Position numbers and translations under genes: made by a program
Notes under the pieces: model-generated
Database searches by the model: none
What the model was told of the DNA's origin: nothing
Seen by the model: the letters and a program-made list of their open reading frames with translations, nothing else
Shown here: piece after piece, positions 10,440-23,117 of the stretch
How the letters are laid out: every line of letters starts with the position of its first letter
Numbering within the stretch: position 1 is the stretch's first letter
Source: Spinacia oleracea
Taxonomy: Eukaryota > Streptophyta > Magnoliopsida > Caryophyllales > Amaranthaceae
NCBI RefSeq assembly: GCF_020520425.1
Contig: NC_079492.1
Span: forward strand, 66,083,671-66,147,670
Direction of reading: 5' to 3'
Length of the DNA: 64,000 nucleotides

Positions 10440-11889
10440 ATTAAAAACTACAATTGAAAAGAATAAACAAATAAATAACCATTCACAGTTTCTCTTAATA
10501 AACTTAAATTCTAGCATACATGCATAATTCAATGTTTATTAAGCATTTTATTCAAATTATGTGTTCCGGCAGGTGTGAATAAAATGATTCCAAGATCCTA
10601 AAATCATTGAAGAACTAAGCACAGTTTGTCGACTTAATCCTAGAACATCTTAGGTAAGCAAAAGCCTTTTGCTAATAGTCTAGAAACTATTCTTGGTTGA
10701 TAGGTACGTCTAAGAACTTATTAGGTAAACCTATCGAATTTGCCACGACATAAAAGGACTCCTTACTTATATCGTTGAGTTTCACCAAAACTAACATGTA
10801 CTCACAATTATTTGTGTACCTTGCCCCTTTAGGACCAATAAGTAACACCTCGCTGAGCGAAAACTATTACTAGATTGATGTAAAGGATATCCAAGCAAGT
10901 GCATATTTTGGCATGGCACCTTTTAACTCAATTTTTTTTAAGTTTGGAACTTAAGGCTCTTACTATGTTGGTTAGATTTTAAGTGAACTAAAATCCTTAA
11001 TCATGCAACATAATCAAGCTTTTGATCTCATGCATTTTAAGACATATTTAAAGCAATAAATAACTTAAAACATGCATAAGATATTTGTGATCTAGTATGG
11101 CCCGACTTCATCTTGAAGCTTTGACTTCAAAGTCCGTCTTGAAAATCTCCGTGGGAGGCACCATTTTCTTCAAATAGGATAAGCTATAACTAATTACAAC
11201 TATTTGATGGTTCGCAGACCATATTTGAATTGAAAAATAACTTTGGTACTTTAGACCAATTACATTCAAATTAATGGTACGCAGACCATATTTTCTATCC
11301 TATTTGGGCCATACTAGTCACTTCATAACCTGCAAAACAGTACATATACAATATATACCATTCACCCATTCATTATCATGAATGGCTCACATAGCTGGTT
11401 AGTAAAACACATTATGCATCACGTAAACATTTGCAGCAATTAATCAAGGGCACCAATAATCTACCAATTATTCAGTCCTTATTAATTCTAATCAAGTTGT
11501 TTTAACCTTAAGGATTTGTAGACCTAATCAAGAGTTTATGACTAAAAAGCGCTCCCACTTAAACCAATAAATTCATATGCTTTACTAATTTTAAACATAA
11601 AAATGTATTTCTAGTCCAACCGGAAACATACAAATTTAATTAATATTTAAAGCTCATATCAATTTATAATTGAATCCAAAAATTTAATTTAATTTCAGTC
11701 GTATTTAAATTAATTCATGATTTTAATTTTAGTAAAATAATTAGAATAAATAACATTTATTATAATTATAATATTCAAAATTAAAATCCAAGAAAATAAT
11801 TCAAATTATTAATTTTAAAATCAATTAAAATTACGTGAACTGAAATCTTCAAATTAAACATTCAAAACGATCTAATCGTAACGCAAACA

Positions 11890-12560
11890 CCCTACGCGTT
11901 GCACGCCCATGGGCCGTACGCACACAGCCATTGCTGGCCATGTGCGCGCAGCCCATGCGCTCGTCGCATAGCTGCTGCTTCCCTATCGCAAGCCTCCGCA
12001 CGCATTGGTGCTCGCTGCGCGCGCGCGACATCGCTCGCTGGGCGCGCGACATCGCTCGGTGGGCGCGCGAGCCATCGCTCGCTGGGCGCGCGACATCGCT
12101 TGCTGGGCGCGCGACATCGCTCGCTGTGCGCGCGAGCCATCGCTCGCTGGGCGCGCGACATCGCTCGCTGGGCGCGCGACATCGCTCGCTGTGCGCGCGA
12201 GCCATCGCTCGCTGGGGCGCGACATCGCTCGCTGGGCGGGCGACATCGCGCGCTGTGCGCGCGAGTAATGCTGGGCGCAGCGCTCGTGGCACGCGAGCTT
12301 GCGCTCGCTGCGCGCGAGGCTGCGCGCTCTTGTGCGAGGCAGCGCGCGTTGTGGCGCAGCTCGCTTGCTGCCCACACGCGACTGCCTTGGCTCGCTCTTC
12401 GCCCATGCCCATTCGTTCATTGCTCGTGGCACACGACACAAGGCAGGGCTGCTGCCTTGTGCTCGTGCACTACGCCCTTGCTCATTGCATTCGTGCCGCA
12501 CGGGCGACGAGCTCCCTTGCTCGTCGTCGCATGCCCGCATTATACAACACCCCTTAAGGG
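11890..12560. repeat. GC-rich leader block with a 21-23 bp tandem array
   Basis: Within 12015-12270 about twelve units of the type CATCGCTCGCTGGGCGCGCGA follow one another, alternating GACATC and GAGCCATC forms (21 and 23 bp). Long open frames in several frames on both strands come from the repeat and disagree with one another, so I call none a gene. Copia-O has the same block at 32340-32770 with only about three units. Confidence 0.85.
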
Positions 12561-13320
12561 TAACACGAAGCGTCCATTGCTTCGTGCGTGCAAGTTATAT
12601 GAACGAATCGCATAAAAATTTAAAATTTATATTTAAAATTAATGACAAATTAATAAATATTATTAATTTCATAATTTTAGGGCGAAAAATCGAAAATTTA
12701 TTATCCAATTGATTTCCGATTGTTATGGATTCAAGTCTAGGTCATAAAAATTTAAAATTTATCGTAAATTTACAATTTTTATGGTGGTTTTTAATCATAG
12801 GTTTCTAATTAAATTACAATTAATTATGAAAATCAAATTAATTCTAAATTATTCTAATTTTCAACAAATTAATCATAATTACAAATTAGATTGCATAATT
12901 AACAAGACTAGGCATTCAAACTTGTTAAACATATGCAGTAGGTCAATCAAAAATTCAAGATTTATCAACAAGAATCGCAAATATTTAATTTAACATCTTA
13001 AATTTACGAAATTTTGCATTCGAAAAACTAAAACCTTCGAAAAGTCATAGTTAGGCTTCGAATTTGAGAATTCTGGGTTCGGCAGAAAAATACTATTTTT
13101 GTCAAAATTTTAGAATGCATTTTACATGCGGAATTGACACAAAAATCACTCAATTCGGATGAGTAACGAAGAAACTGCCGAAAAAACTGCGTACGTATAA
13201 TTAAATAAACGCAATTTGCAATTAATTAACAATTACGAAAATTAATCACCCCTTCTAATTCTTGCAAATTTGTAATATTTAACCATGTTCATGCAATTTA
13301 GATTATGAAAATAATAAGGG

Positions 13321-13333
13321 GCTCGTGATACCA
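13321..13333 (-). promoter_or_regulatory. Primer binding site of copia-I
   Basis: Minus strand TGGTATCACGAGC, one base inside the 5' LTR. It resembles the complement of the initiator methionine tRNA 3' end (TGGTATCAGAGC), with a small difference after TGGTATCA. Confidence 0.85.
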
Positions 13334-13334
13334 C

Positions 13335-14713
13335 TGTTAGGTTATGATTCATATGACAGTTCATAAATCATGCGGAAAAACCATAAAGCCAGGAAACATA
13401 TTATTTACACATAATCATTTAGCATAGTTTAGATGCATACTCTTTGTTGCGTGCCTTCCCTAGCTGCGCCCGAACCGAACAAGAACAAGTCTTTAGGACT
13501 CCAAGTGTCGTCCCTCCGTAGATAGTCCACAGCACGTCCGGATCCGCCTTAAGATTGACCAACTAGAATCGCCCTTAAGGTTCTAATATTTTCGGTTAGG
13601 TAGGCAAGAATATTGGCTGATTTTTCTGCTTAAAAATCTTAGTTTTGAATACTTAAAACTTGTGTATAAATAATGACCCCTAGGCCTTTATTTATAGAGT
13701 TATGGAAAAGGAATCGTAATCCTAGTAGGATACGAATTAATTGAAATTAGAATCCTACATGAATTCTATTTAATTAATTTATCCAATTAGGAATAGGAAT
13801 TTAATCATACACTAACTCTTGTGGATTTAGGAATCACGCATGAGCACAAACTCACACACACACGGCAGCCACAAGGGCTGCCCATGCGCGTGCGAGCAGC
13901 AGCCCACGCAGCGCGGCCCACGCATCCGTGGCCTTGGCGCGCGCTGGGCCTGCCTTGCGGTAGGCCTGGGCGCTGCCTTGGCTGGGCTTGTGGCGCGCGT
14001 GCTTGCTGGGCGATGGCCCGGCTTCGTGCTGGGCCTTCGTCCGGCAGGCCTCGTCCGATGCTAATTCGTACGATACGCTTCCGATTAAATTTCCAGTTCC
14101 GGAATTTATTTCCGATACGAACAATATTTAATATTTCCGATTCCGGAATTATTTTCCGTTTCGAACAAATATTTAATATTTCCGTTTCCGGAATTATTTT
14201 CCGATTCCGGTAATATTTCCGATTCTGACAATATTTCCGTTTCCGGTAATATTTCCGATTCTGGTAATATTTCCATTTCCAATAATATTTTCCGATACGT
14301 ACCATGTTTCCGTTTCCGGCAACATCTACGACTTGGATAATATTCATATTTCCGATACGATCCATATTTCCGTTTCCGGCAATATCATCGTTTCCGGAGT
14401 ATTCATTTCTTGCCTGTGACGATCTTAGCTCCCACTGAAACCAAGATCCGTCGGTTCCGAATATTCATAGATGGAGTATTTAATGCCATTAAATACTTGA
14501 TCCGTTTACGTACTATTTGTGTGACCCTACGGGTTCAGTCAAGAGTAAGCTGTGGATTAATATCATTAATTCCACTTGAACTGAAGCGGCCTCTAGCTAG
14601 GCATTCAGCTCACTTGATCTCACTGAATTATTAACTTGTTTAATTAATACTGAACCGCATTTATTAGACTTAACATAGAATGCATACTTGGACCAAGGGC
14701 ATTATTTCCTTCA
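13335..14713 (-). repeat. 5' LTR of copia-I
   Basis: 1,379 bp, by eye identical to 4211-5589. TATA box on the minus strand at about 13687-13698, so transcription of the element starts leftward shortly after that point. Confidence 0.95.
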
Positions 14714-14718
14714 GACCC
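14714..14718. repeat. Target site duplication of copia-I (right)
   Basis: GACCC, matching 4206-4210. Confidence 0.95.
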
Positions 14719-17700
14719 CGCCGGCTGAAGATGGCGAGCCTTGTCCGTTGAGGGTGGACGTCCATGAATTCGTTTTTCGATTTGGAACTCGCGCGGTTCG
14801 TGGTGCGATCTTGCCCAATTGAGGTGGGCAAGTCCCTATTTTATTGGTTCTTGTGATTTCTTTTGAGAATTTCTTTTCTTATTCATTTTCGCAGGAGCGA
14901 ATCCTTTCGAGGGATGCTCGGATTTTCGTTGTAACCTGAATATGGGTTGACAACGTGCTTAGACGGACCATTGCTTTGTGGTCATCTTCTTTCGTGGTTT
15001 TTGAGCTAGTCTTTATGGCTCGATTTTGTCACCACTTGGGTCTTTGATCAGAGGACCACCTTTGTCTTGAGGTCGTAATCCGGTTTTATCTTTTGAGGTT
15101 ATCCAAACACGGGACTTCGTACAGTGTAGTCTGGGAATATTGTTTTAACTTTGCACACTTTCTTTTGAAATATATATTTTCTTTCGAGCCCCCAAGCACT
15201 CGTGCTTGACGGTCATTTCTTGTCAAAGAGGTTCCTTGGGGATACGCATTCTGTAATGTCCTTGATCGTGTTTGGGATTGTGCTCGTAAATGCGAGCGAT
15301 CTTTGTAGTGGTGTACTACTCTTAACACAACCGTGAGGTGCGACTTTCAGTAAAGAAATCGGCAATTTTCAAGTCGAATGAATATGGCAGGGCCCTATAG
15401 AAGTCAGAGCTGTTTATTTTTGGGTCTGGGATCATTTTCGGCGCCCATGCCTGGGCGTTAAAGATATCGGCGCCCAGGGCTGGGCGCTGAAAATAATTTA
15501 TGGCGAGGTTTCTTGATGACACAGTTGGCCTCTCGTTCGTTCGTTTTCCTTTTTTTCTTTTGAACACGTTTGTAAATGTTCGATACTTAGAAAAGATGAT
15601 ATGTATGTGCGAACGAGCGTTCATAGAATGGCCGTTGTGTGCGGTCCATTAATCAGTTTGTTTGAATCATTTTTTTTTTGGAGCAATGACTGATTTTGAA
15701 TAGTTTGCTTAGAAGCTTGATAGGGTTCAGGCCCATTCACGAGGTGGCTTCAAACATTGTGCCCTTTCGATTGTTCAAACATTTGCTTCGAGATTTTTTT
15801 ATTTTTTTTTATTTTGCTATGGTTGTTTCATAGCTTGGAGCCCCCAAGTATGCATGTTGGGATGCTTCCTTTTGGCGTACGATTTTTGTAGGTTCTTTCG
15901 AGAAAGATGCCTTGGGGTTCCGCTCGTGTAGGTGCGAGCTATCCCTTTCGTGGTAGGTAATATTTTGTTACTTTTAATCCTTAATGTAGAAGTCGTGTGG
16001 CTTGCACTTTGAATTTGGGCGATAAGTAGTCTTTGCCTCTTTTACACATGCTCTTGGTCGTACCCGCATCAGTGCAATATGCCTTACTCTCTTTTTTTAG
16101 ACTTGTACCGTGGGATGGTTGAGCTTATGGTGCGACGTAGGCTTGTGTGGCCTAAGAACATGTATTAGAACATTTCTCCAGGTGTTGGGACATCATTATT
16201 ATTCTTTGCATTGGAGTACTTCATCACGCCTCGTTCAGGTCCTTGAACAAGTGTAGGACCTTCTGCGTGGGCGTGCACGGTTTATTACTTCGTTCGATGC
16301 GAGGATTCATAGATGTTTCTTTCTTTTTATTTTCTTATATATCCTTGATTTTTCTTTCGCTTTTGCTTTGGAACGACGTAGACTGTGTAACGGGCGCTTT
16401 GTAGGGCGAGCGTTATGTGCAGTAGTTTGATCAGAGTTTTGGTGACTCGTGATTTTCAGTTACCCTTGTTAGTGGGGTGACTTTATATATTCTAAGTAGC
16501 GCTTAGAATTTGGGAGGGGTTGTAGCCATTCTAAAGTTCGTTTTACACGACCAAACCTTAGGATTGTGCCCCTATGACGTGTGTATAGCATTAGCGTCGA
16601 GAATTTGCGATAAAATCGTCATTTCAAGCATCTTTAGAGTGTTTTTCTCAAGCCCCCAATTGTAGCTACGGGATTGGCTTGGTGCTATAATGCTTGGCAT
16701 ACGTTTTTATGTATTCATGGTGACATGGATCATAAATAGTTTGAACCAGACTAGTTTAGTGCGAGGTACGTTCGAGTAGTAATTTGCTACTTTTCTTGTA
16801 AATGTCGTATTATGCGACATTGTCATGGTTAAGGTAGTCACATGTTGAAGTGTGCCTTGACCAAAAGCTAGGTGCCTTTCTTTACCCATAATCATATTTA
16901 GAAATCTTTTTGACTCACTTGCAACATCGAGATAAACGCATACTTAGCTTAAACCAACGACACTTTATTATGTTCGAAGAAGTCTTTGAAAATTATTTGA
17001 AGTCCGAGTCCTACTGTGTACAATCCGAGGTGTCCTAAGTAGGTTGACTTATAGAAGGGTTCGTACAGGATTACATGATTGAATCAAAATACAGTTACGA
17101 TTTTTGGAATGCTGTCTAAGGATTTGCTAGAGGCCAGGGTGCAGGCGTCAAGATATTACTTGTGCCCGTGTGGCACATGCTTTGGGCTTTTAGGGCCATC
17201 TTTTCCAGAATTACGGGAATATAAACCGTTTTCAAATTGACTTAGATTTACTTGGTGTATGTCTGTACAAAAGTTCAAGGTATACTTAGTTCTTTTCCCT
17301 AGCTCTTTCATTTCAATTTTTTAGCCCCCAGTTGCTATTATGTCTTCCCATTAATGATGCTTTTAGATTTCGATTTTAGATGCCCGTGTCATATGTCTGA
17401 GTAGGGTGAGCCTTGGTTAAGTGCCAAGTCCTATTGACAATGTCTGATTTTTTTTCAAAGGGGATTCGCAAGCATTTGAATTACCATGAATGGGTGCCCT
17501 GAGTTCGAGGAACGATGGGGCGACGCCGTAGAACAATCCTCTTTATTGCAAGCTTACTGCCTTTACTACTTGTTGGCGATTATGACTGTGTCTAGTGGTG
17601 AAAGAAGGTCTTTTCGTGAGTTAGTTCGCTTTAGGGAGGGTCAAGTCGAGTTCTTTAGAGGTCATGGACGCTTGCGTTAGCCCCCATTCAATTGAGGCAA

Positions 17701-18300
17701 AGCGATCTTTTGAGTCTTGGCTAAGTGCCTAGGAGTGTGAGTGCCCCTTCTTGGCAAGGGTACGTGCCCTTATTATTTTTCGATGTGTGCTCATTTTGGC
17801 ATCTTGATGACTTGGATTCTTCCTTTGACTTAAATTTTTCTTTCGACTTGGGCTGCAAGTAATTAAATTTCAATAAGGGACTCTATTTCTTATTCTTGTC
17901 ATTCTATAGGCTCTAACATCTTTGCAAATTGGTTGGACCGAATCATGGATTGCCTACGTATCCGCCTTAAATAGATTTAATTTGGAATCAGGTCTTGCGT
18001 AGTTCTTAGCCAGAAAATGGTTTCTTAGAATGCTGAATTCGATAAGTATGTTCTGAGATGGAAACATATTATTTGAAACCGTAGAATAAGTGAAGTTTAT
18101 TATTATTTTAATCTGCTGCCTTGCCGTAAGCCAAAAATTCGTTTTATTTTTTAAGTACATGTATTTGCACAAAAATCTTTTCATGTGTTTTTTGGTACGT
18201 ATATCTGAATACGTGCTGTACCCCTCCAAGTGTTCGTTATTGTTCCGTGTATGTGCGGATAAAATGACGAGCACTTCTGGATAAATTTTAGCAAGCAGAG
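14719..18300. other. Tat-1 interior, non-coding, with diverged duplications
   Basis: No protein-coding gene recognised; the longest frames have no family likeness. The stretch holds an old tandem duplication: around 15186 and 15836 both copies read AGCCCCCAAG, then a CCTTGGGG motif, then a GCTCGT...GCGAGC inverted repeat, then TAGTGGT or CGTGGTA. The phrase AGCCCCCA recurs at about 15187, 15840, 16652, 17323 and 17681, the same phrase as in the element's polypurine tract. A paired-hairpin module sits at 15434. Confidence 0.6.
15434..15495. repeat. Paired-hairpin module, copy 2
   Basis: TTTTCGGCGCCCATGCCTGG type palindrome followed by CGGCGCCCAGGGCTGGGCGC. Confidence 0.75.
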
Positions 18301-18304
18301 AGAT

Positions 18305-18361
18305 TCAGCGCCCAGGCTGGGGCGCTAAAGATTTCGGCGCCCAGCTCTGGGCGCTGAAAAT
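18305..18361. repeat. Paired-hairpin module, copy 3
   Basis: CAGCGCCCAGGCTGGGGCGC, spacer, GGCGCCCAGCTCTGGGCGC. It lies about 270 bp before the captured ECT segment. Confidence 0.75.
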
Positions 18362-18567
18362 GATTTCTGGGCGGATCTTTTTTGGTGCGCTAAATGCTTC
18401 TTTTTCTTTTTAGACTAACTTTAGAGGCGCTTTGCAAAGTTTCTTTTTTATTATTCACATTTTTTTTATTTTTTTTACGTTGAGCGTAGAATGTACTTTT
18501 CATTTGTCTCTTTTTTAATTCGTGACTCAAGATGGCTTGAAAGATGGGTTGAATGAGATAGGATAAT

Positions 18568-18993
18568 TTGTATAGGTATTGGTCAAGCATGAGGATTATA
18601 TCTGCTAGGACTCACAATTTGCGGCCTCAAGCTAGTGTCATGAGTTTACATCAACCAAGGCCAATGAGTAGCATGGGGACGGCTCAAGGGTATATCAACA
18701 GGATGTATCCAAACAAGTTATATGGTCATTTTGCTAATGGTGGTGTAAGAGCAGGTTTTAGAAATAATGAGCATGACTCACGTGTCAATAGCCGTACGTG
18801 GTTTGCAGTTGACAACAAGTTCAAGAGCAAGAGTCGAGGTAATGGTTTCTTGGGTTATGGCAATGAGAACATGGATGGGTTAAATGAGCTGAATAGGGGC
18901 CCCAGAGCGAAGGCGTCTAAGAACATAAGGATTGGAAAGGGTAGACATCGTAGAACTTTATGTAGTTTTTGTGGCATGATTTGGATTGGTTGA
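18568..18993 (+). pseudogene. Captured fragment of an ECT-type YTH-domain (m6A reader) gene
   Basis: The open frame contains a run very like the region just before the YTH domain in plant ECT proteins: INRMYPNKLYGHF, then WFAVDNKFKSKSRGNGF, then GYGNENMDGLNELNRGPRAK. ECT proteins bind N6-methyladenosine in mRNA through the YTH domain, which is absent here. The likeness begins near codon 25 and ends near codon 118, after which the sequence is unrelated. The fragment is sense on the plus strand, so antisense to Tat-1. No start or splice context supports a working gene. I name the family from memory of its conserved GNENxxGLNELNRGPRAK signature. Confidence 0.75.
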
Positions 18994-19647
18994 CTCAATT
19001 CTTTCCCTTCATTTACTTGGGTAGATTTCGCACTTTGGGAGGTACGGGCTAAGTATTTCATGGTTCGCTCTCTTCGCTCTCCCTTTTCTCTTTCTATCTT
19101 TTCTTTTTGCTTGGGATTTCTCCCCAACATAAATCCTTCAAAAAATTTTATTTGGGCTAAAAGGTAGATGGTTATGGTCTTTGAGTCACGAGGTGAGACT
19201 GAGTGAGCCTCGTTTGGTAGGCCTATAGTGGACTTTTAACTTTAGTAGGCCTAGGGTGGACCTTTAACTTTAATAGGCCTAGGGTGGACCTTTTAATTGT
19301 CTTACTTTGCAAGCGTATTTAGTCGTTTCTTAAAATGTGCAAATAGCGTAGATTCAAAATGTTATTTTTACCTTATTGAAATTTAACGAAAGAATTACAT
19401 CGAAAATAATATTTTTACAGTTTTCGAGATTTAATTGGAAGTTGTGATTTAGACTCGAACTTTCATTAATTCTTCTGATTATGACCCGTGTAGGAATATA
19501 AGGAGGTGGCCTAGACTCAAAATAATGACGTGGCGTAAGCCTATAATACTTGACCAAGCAACTTTTAGACTTAGCCTAATTGGACCATAACTTTCATTGG
19601 TTGACACTTTAGATTTTAACCCTTGGGTGTTCATTTGTCATGCGCCA
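18994..19647. other. Tat-1 interior, non-coding
   Basis: No gene seen. A short tandem repeat of about 32 bp (TAGGCCTAGGGTGGACCTTT) occurs three times at about 19215-19300. Confidence 0.5.
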
Positions 19648-19660
19648 TTTTTTTTTTTTT
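19648..19660 (-). other. Poly(A) tail of LINE-1
   Basis: Thirteen T's on the plus strand, 130 bp past the ORF2 stop. Confidence 0.8.
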
Positions 19661-19790
19661 GGCAAATAATAATGAGATTTATTTACCAAGTAATCAGAGT
19701 GTTAACAAACTCTGAAAACACCAACTGTCCAACAGACACAACAAAGCACCTAGCTAACCAACACAAGCTAGCTAAAGCACACAGAAGCTA

Positions 19791-22700
19791 CTACTGACAT
19801 CTACACTCAACATTAAACATAATGTTGATAACAACAGTTTTGATTGGATCAACATGATCCCTAAAAACCTTAGCATTTCTTTGCAACCAAATACAGTAAA
19901 CAGACTCAATGAAAGCTATACTATACTTGCAGGCTTGCTTCTGTTTGCTTCTGCTTTTCGTCACTGCAATCTGAACCTCCTCATGCCAAGGCAACACAGT
20001 TCTATTCACACCTAAAGAAAGCAGAACCTGATTCCAAATCTCCTGAGAATAAGAGCAAGAGAAGAATAGGTGCTCCAAGCTTTCATTTTCCAACTGACAC
20101 AGACCACAAGTACCATCAATACTCAGTTGCTATCTTATCAATCTGTCTTTTGTAGCTAGTCTGTTCTGCACTGCTAGCCATACAATGAAGGTACTCTTTG
20201 GACTAGCATGGCTATTACAAATCAATCTCTTCCATCCTACCTGAGCTCCAACTGGATGAAGAAACTTATACATTTTCTGAATTCTGAATTTACCAGCTTG
20301 CACAAACTGATCCACTCCATTTGCCTGCAGAAATACTTCTCTATTATGCCAAATTTTCCTCAATGACCAAGTTAAACCATTAGGAATTGGCATAGTCCAA
20401 AAGTCTCTATGTTGAATATAATAAGCATGAATCCACCTCACCTAAAGCCTATCCTGCTTCAAAGCTAAAGCCCAACAGTGCTTCAAAACTGCTGCTTTAT
20501 TCCACACAGTTAGGTCTTTAAGATTCCACCCTCCACAACTCTTAGGGAAACACAATTGCTCCCAAGAGATAGAAGCTTTCCTAGAATCTGCATCAGCACC
20601 AGACCACAAGAAACATCTACAAATTCTCTGAATCTCCTTCATCACCTTTTTAGGCATAACAAAAATCTGACACCAGTAGAGTTGGATGCCAAAGAGTACA
20701 GATTTCACCAGTTGCAGCCTACCTGCATAGGATAGAAACATAGAAGTCCAGCTCTTGATTCTAGCAACAGTTCTATCAATGAGAGGCTTGCGGTCTGTGA
20801 AGGAGAGCTTCCTAGTTGTAAGAGGGACACCCAAGTATCTGAATGGGAAAGATCCCTGAGGAACCCCAATTGAGCTAACAATATTGGAAGCAACATGATC
20901 AGAAACACATGCCAAGTAAACTTCACTTTTGTGCAAATTAGCTTCCAAACCAGAAGCCAAGGAAAACTTGGTAAAAGCATCAAAAAGAGCTTTCACAGCA
21001 CCCTCATCAGCTCTGGAGAACATCAACAAATCATCAGCAAACATCATATGGGTGAGATCCAACTTTTTGCATCTAGGGTGATAAGAGAAGTTAGTATCTT
21101 CAGCAAGAGCAGCAAGACACCTTGACAGATATTCCATACCCAAAGCAAACAAATAAGGTGAAATGGGATCACCTTGTCTCAACCCTTTCTTTGCAGGAAT
21201 TGGTTTAGTGGGACAACCATTTATCAGAATGGAATAAGAAACAGAATAAAGACACTGCATCACCCAATTCACAAACTTCATAGGGAATCCTAGCTCTGAC
21301 AGTATGGTTTTCAAGAAAGGCCATTCTAAGGAATCATAGGCGTTTTTCAGATCCACCTTAATCATACACCTAGGAGAGACATGTTTTCTAGAATAGCACT
21401 TCACCAACTCACAAGCCAGCAAAATATTATCAGAAATGGATCTACCAGGGATGAAACCAGATTGAGAACAATTTACAATTGTACCAATAACACCTTGCAT
21501 TCTAGCAGTAAGAATTTTGGAGATAATTTTGTAAACAACTGAGCAGCAAGAAATTGGCCTAAAATCCTTCACACAAGAAGCATTCTGAATCTTAGGGACC
21601 AAAGTAACTGAAGTGTTGTTCACTTGCTTTAACATCACTCCAGTTCTGAAAAACTCTCTTACTGCTTCATAAACATCTGCTTTCACAATCTCCCAAGCTT
21701 TAAGAAAGAACAAACTATTGAAACCATCAAGCCCAGGGGCTTTATTGATATCAATACCTTTGATAGCTGCATCAATTTCTGCATCTGAAACAGGAACCAC
21801 CAACATTTCTGCACCAGCAGCAGAAAGCTGCATCCCTTTCCTAACCACTCCAACATCCACACCCATCAAGGAGCTAGCTGCAGTACCAATCAACTTCTTA
21901 TAGAAAGAGCTAACTTCTTCCTGAATTTCCTGAGTAGTGCTAAGATTCTTCCCAGAATCATCATACAAAATATCAATGCTATTCCTAGCTATCCTCTCCT
22001 TCATTGCACTGAAAAAGAACTTAGAATTAGAATCTCCTACTTGCAACCACTGAATTCTTGCTTTCTGTCTATATGCACTCTCCTGAATATGCAAGAACTT
22101 CTTAAGAGTCTCACTACAATCCCTCTCACTTTGTTGCACATTGCTATCAGTAGGGCAAGAAGCTAACTGAATCTGAATTTGACCCAAATCAGCCCTTAAC
22201 CCCTCAATTCTCTCATCAAGCTTAGCAAAATATTTATGATGTAGCTCCTTCAATCCTTGCTCTACTGCTTTCAGCTTAGTCCAAACCTTGAACATGGCTC
22301 CACCCCTTGGACAGGACACATCCCATCCCTTTTTAACCACATCAAGAAACAGAACATGATCAGCCATATAGTTAAAAAATTTAAAGGGTCTACTCCCTCC
22401 TCCCAGTTGGATATTACAAGACATAACCAGAGGTGAGTGATCAGATATTCCTGGAGGTAAATAATCCACCACAGCATCAACAAACTTAGAATGCCACAAT
22501 GCATTAGCAATGGCCCTATCTATTCTGGAACAAATTCTCAAGTTACCTTGCCCCTTATTTCTCCAAGAATAGTAACTCCCACAACTCTTAAGCTCAGCCA
22601 ACCCTGCAGCATCCATACAGCTATCAAAATCCTTAGTTTCTCCTTCTGTAACTGCATTGCCATTTACCCTATCAGCAGCTAATAAAACTGCATTGAAATC

Positions 22701-23117
22701 CCCCATGACAAGCCAAGGACAATTAACAGTACTACTGAAAGTAGTGATCTCTCTCCACATAGGTCTTCTAGTATCAACAGAGTGCAAACCATACACAGCT
22801 GAAAAGATAGTATCAAACAAGCCATTCTTTGTAGTAACATGACAGTGAACACAAAATTCAGTTTTTTGGATAAGCTTAACTGACACCAAGGCATGCTTCC
22901 AACCAATCCATATCCTTCCCCTAGGAGAGTGCTCATAATTCATAATCCACTGCCACCCAACCCCTATTTTCTTCTGGATTTTACAACTATTCTTCTCCTG
23001 AACTTTAGTTTCTAACAAAGCTACAACACTAATGTTATTACTAGCTAAAAACTTCTTTATTTCAACTACTTTAATGGGATCATTCAATCCCCTCACATTC
23101 CAGGTACTAATGTTCAT
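19791..23117 (-). pseudogene. LINE-1 ORF2: endonuclease and reverse transcriptase
   Basis: One frame of about 1,109 codons starting MNISTWNVRGLND, with two in-frame TAG stops at 20442-20444 and 20130-20132. N-terminal apurinic-type endonuclease: WNVRGLN, LETKVQ, GDFNAVL (near 140), SDHSPL (near 224). Reverse transcriptase: FRPISCCSVVYKI, GFIPGRSISDNILL, KVDLKNAYDSLEW, KGLRQGDPISPYLF and FADDLLMFS (near 692). The part after the first stop is the zf-RVT type C-terminal region (SPKSTFIVWLAVQNRLATKD; CGLCQLENESLEHLFF). It overlaps the ORF1 end by four bases, typical of plant L1. ORF2 nicks target DNA and copies its own RNA into it. Confidence 0.93.

Larger units (their letters stand above)
10440..13334 (-). 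other. Long 5' leader of copia-I
   Basis: 2.9 kb between the primer site and gag without a credible gene. It is A/T-rich (about 11550-11880 and 12600-13330) around a GC-rich block (11890-12560). Segments 10540-11540 and 12560-13334 are closely matched in copia-O (31130-32000 and 32760-33526), so the leader is a conserved family trait and probably holds packaging or translation signals (inference). Confidence 0.75.
4211..14713 (-). mobile_element. Copia-I: complete Ty1/copia retrotransposon
   Basis: A 10,503-bp minus-strand element with two 1,379-bp LTRs in which I see no difference, a 5-bp duplication GACCC on both sides, a primer site, a polypurine tract, and a gag-pol frame in copia order (gag, protease, integrase, RT, RNase H). 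The protein resembles the Tork/TNT1 group; the lineage is not certain. The leader between 5' LTR and gag is unusually long (about 2.9 kb). Identical LTRs mean a recent insertion. The only visible lesion in coding sequence is one in-frame UGA at 7893-7895. Confidence 0.95.

Noticed and set aside
11849..12715. Several long overlapping Arg/Ala-rich frames on both strands
   Set aside because: They all come from the GC-rich 21-23 bp array in the copia leader, contradict one another in frame, and have no conserved counterpart in copia-O.
17486..17680. 64-codon frame in Tat-1 interior
   Set aside because: No family likeness, no splice or promoter context; its length is expected by chance.
18994..19130. 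Continuation of the ECT gene fragment
   Set aside because: Protein likeness ends before 18993 and the following sequence is unrelated in all frames.
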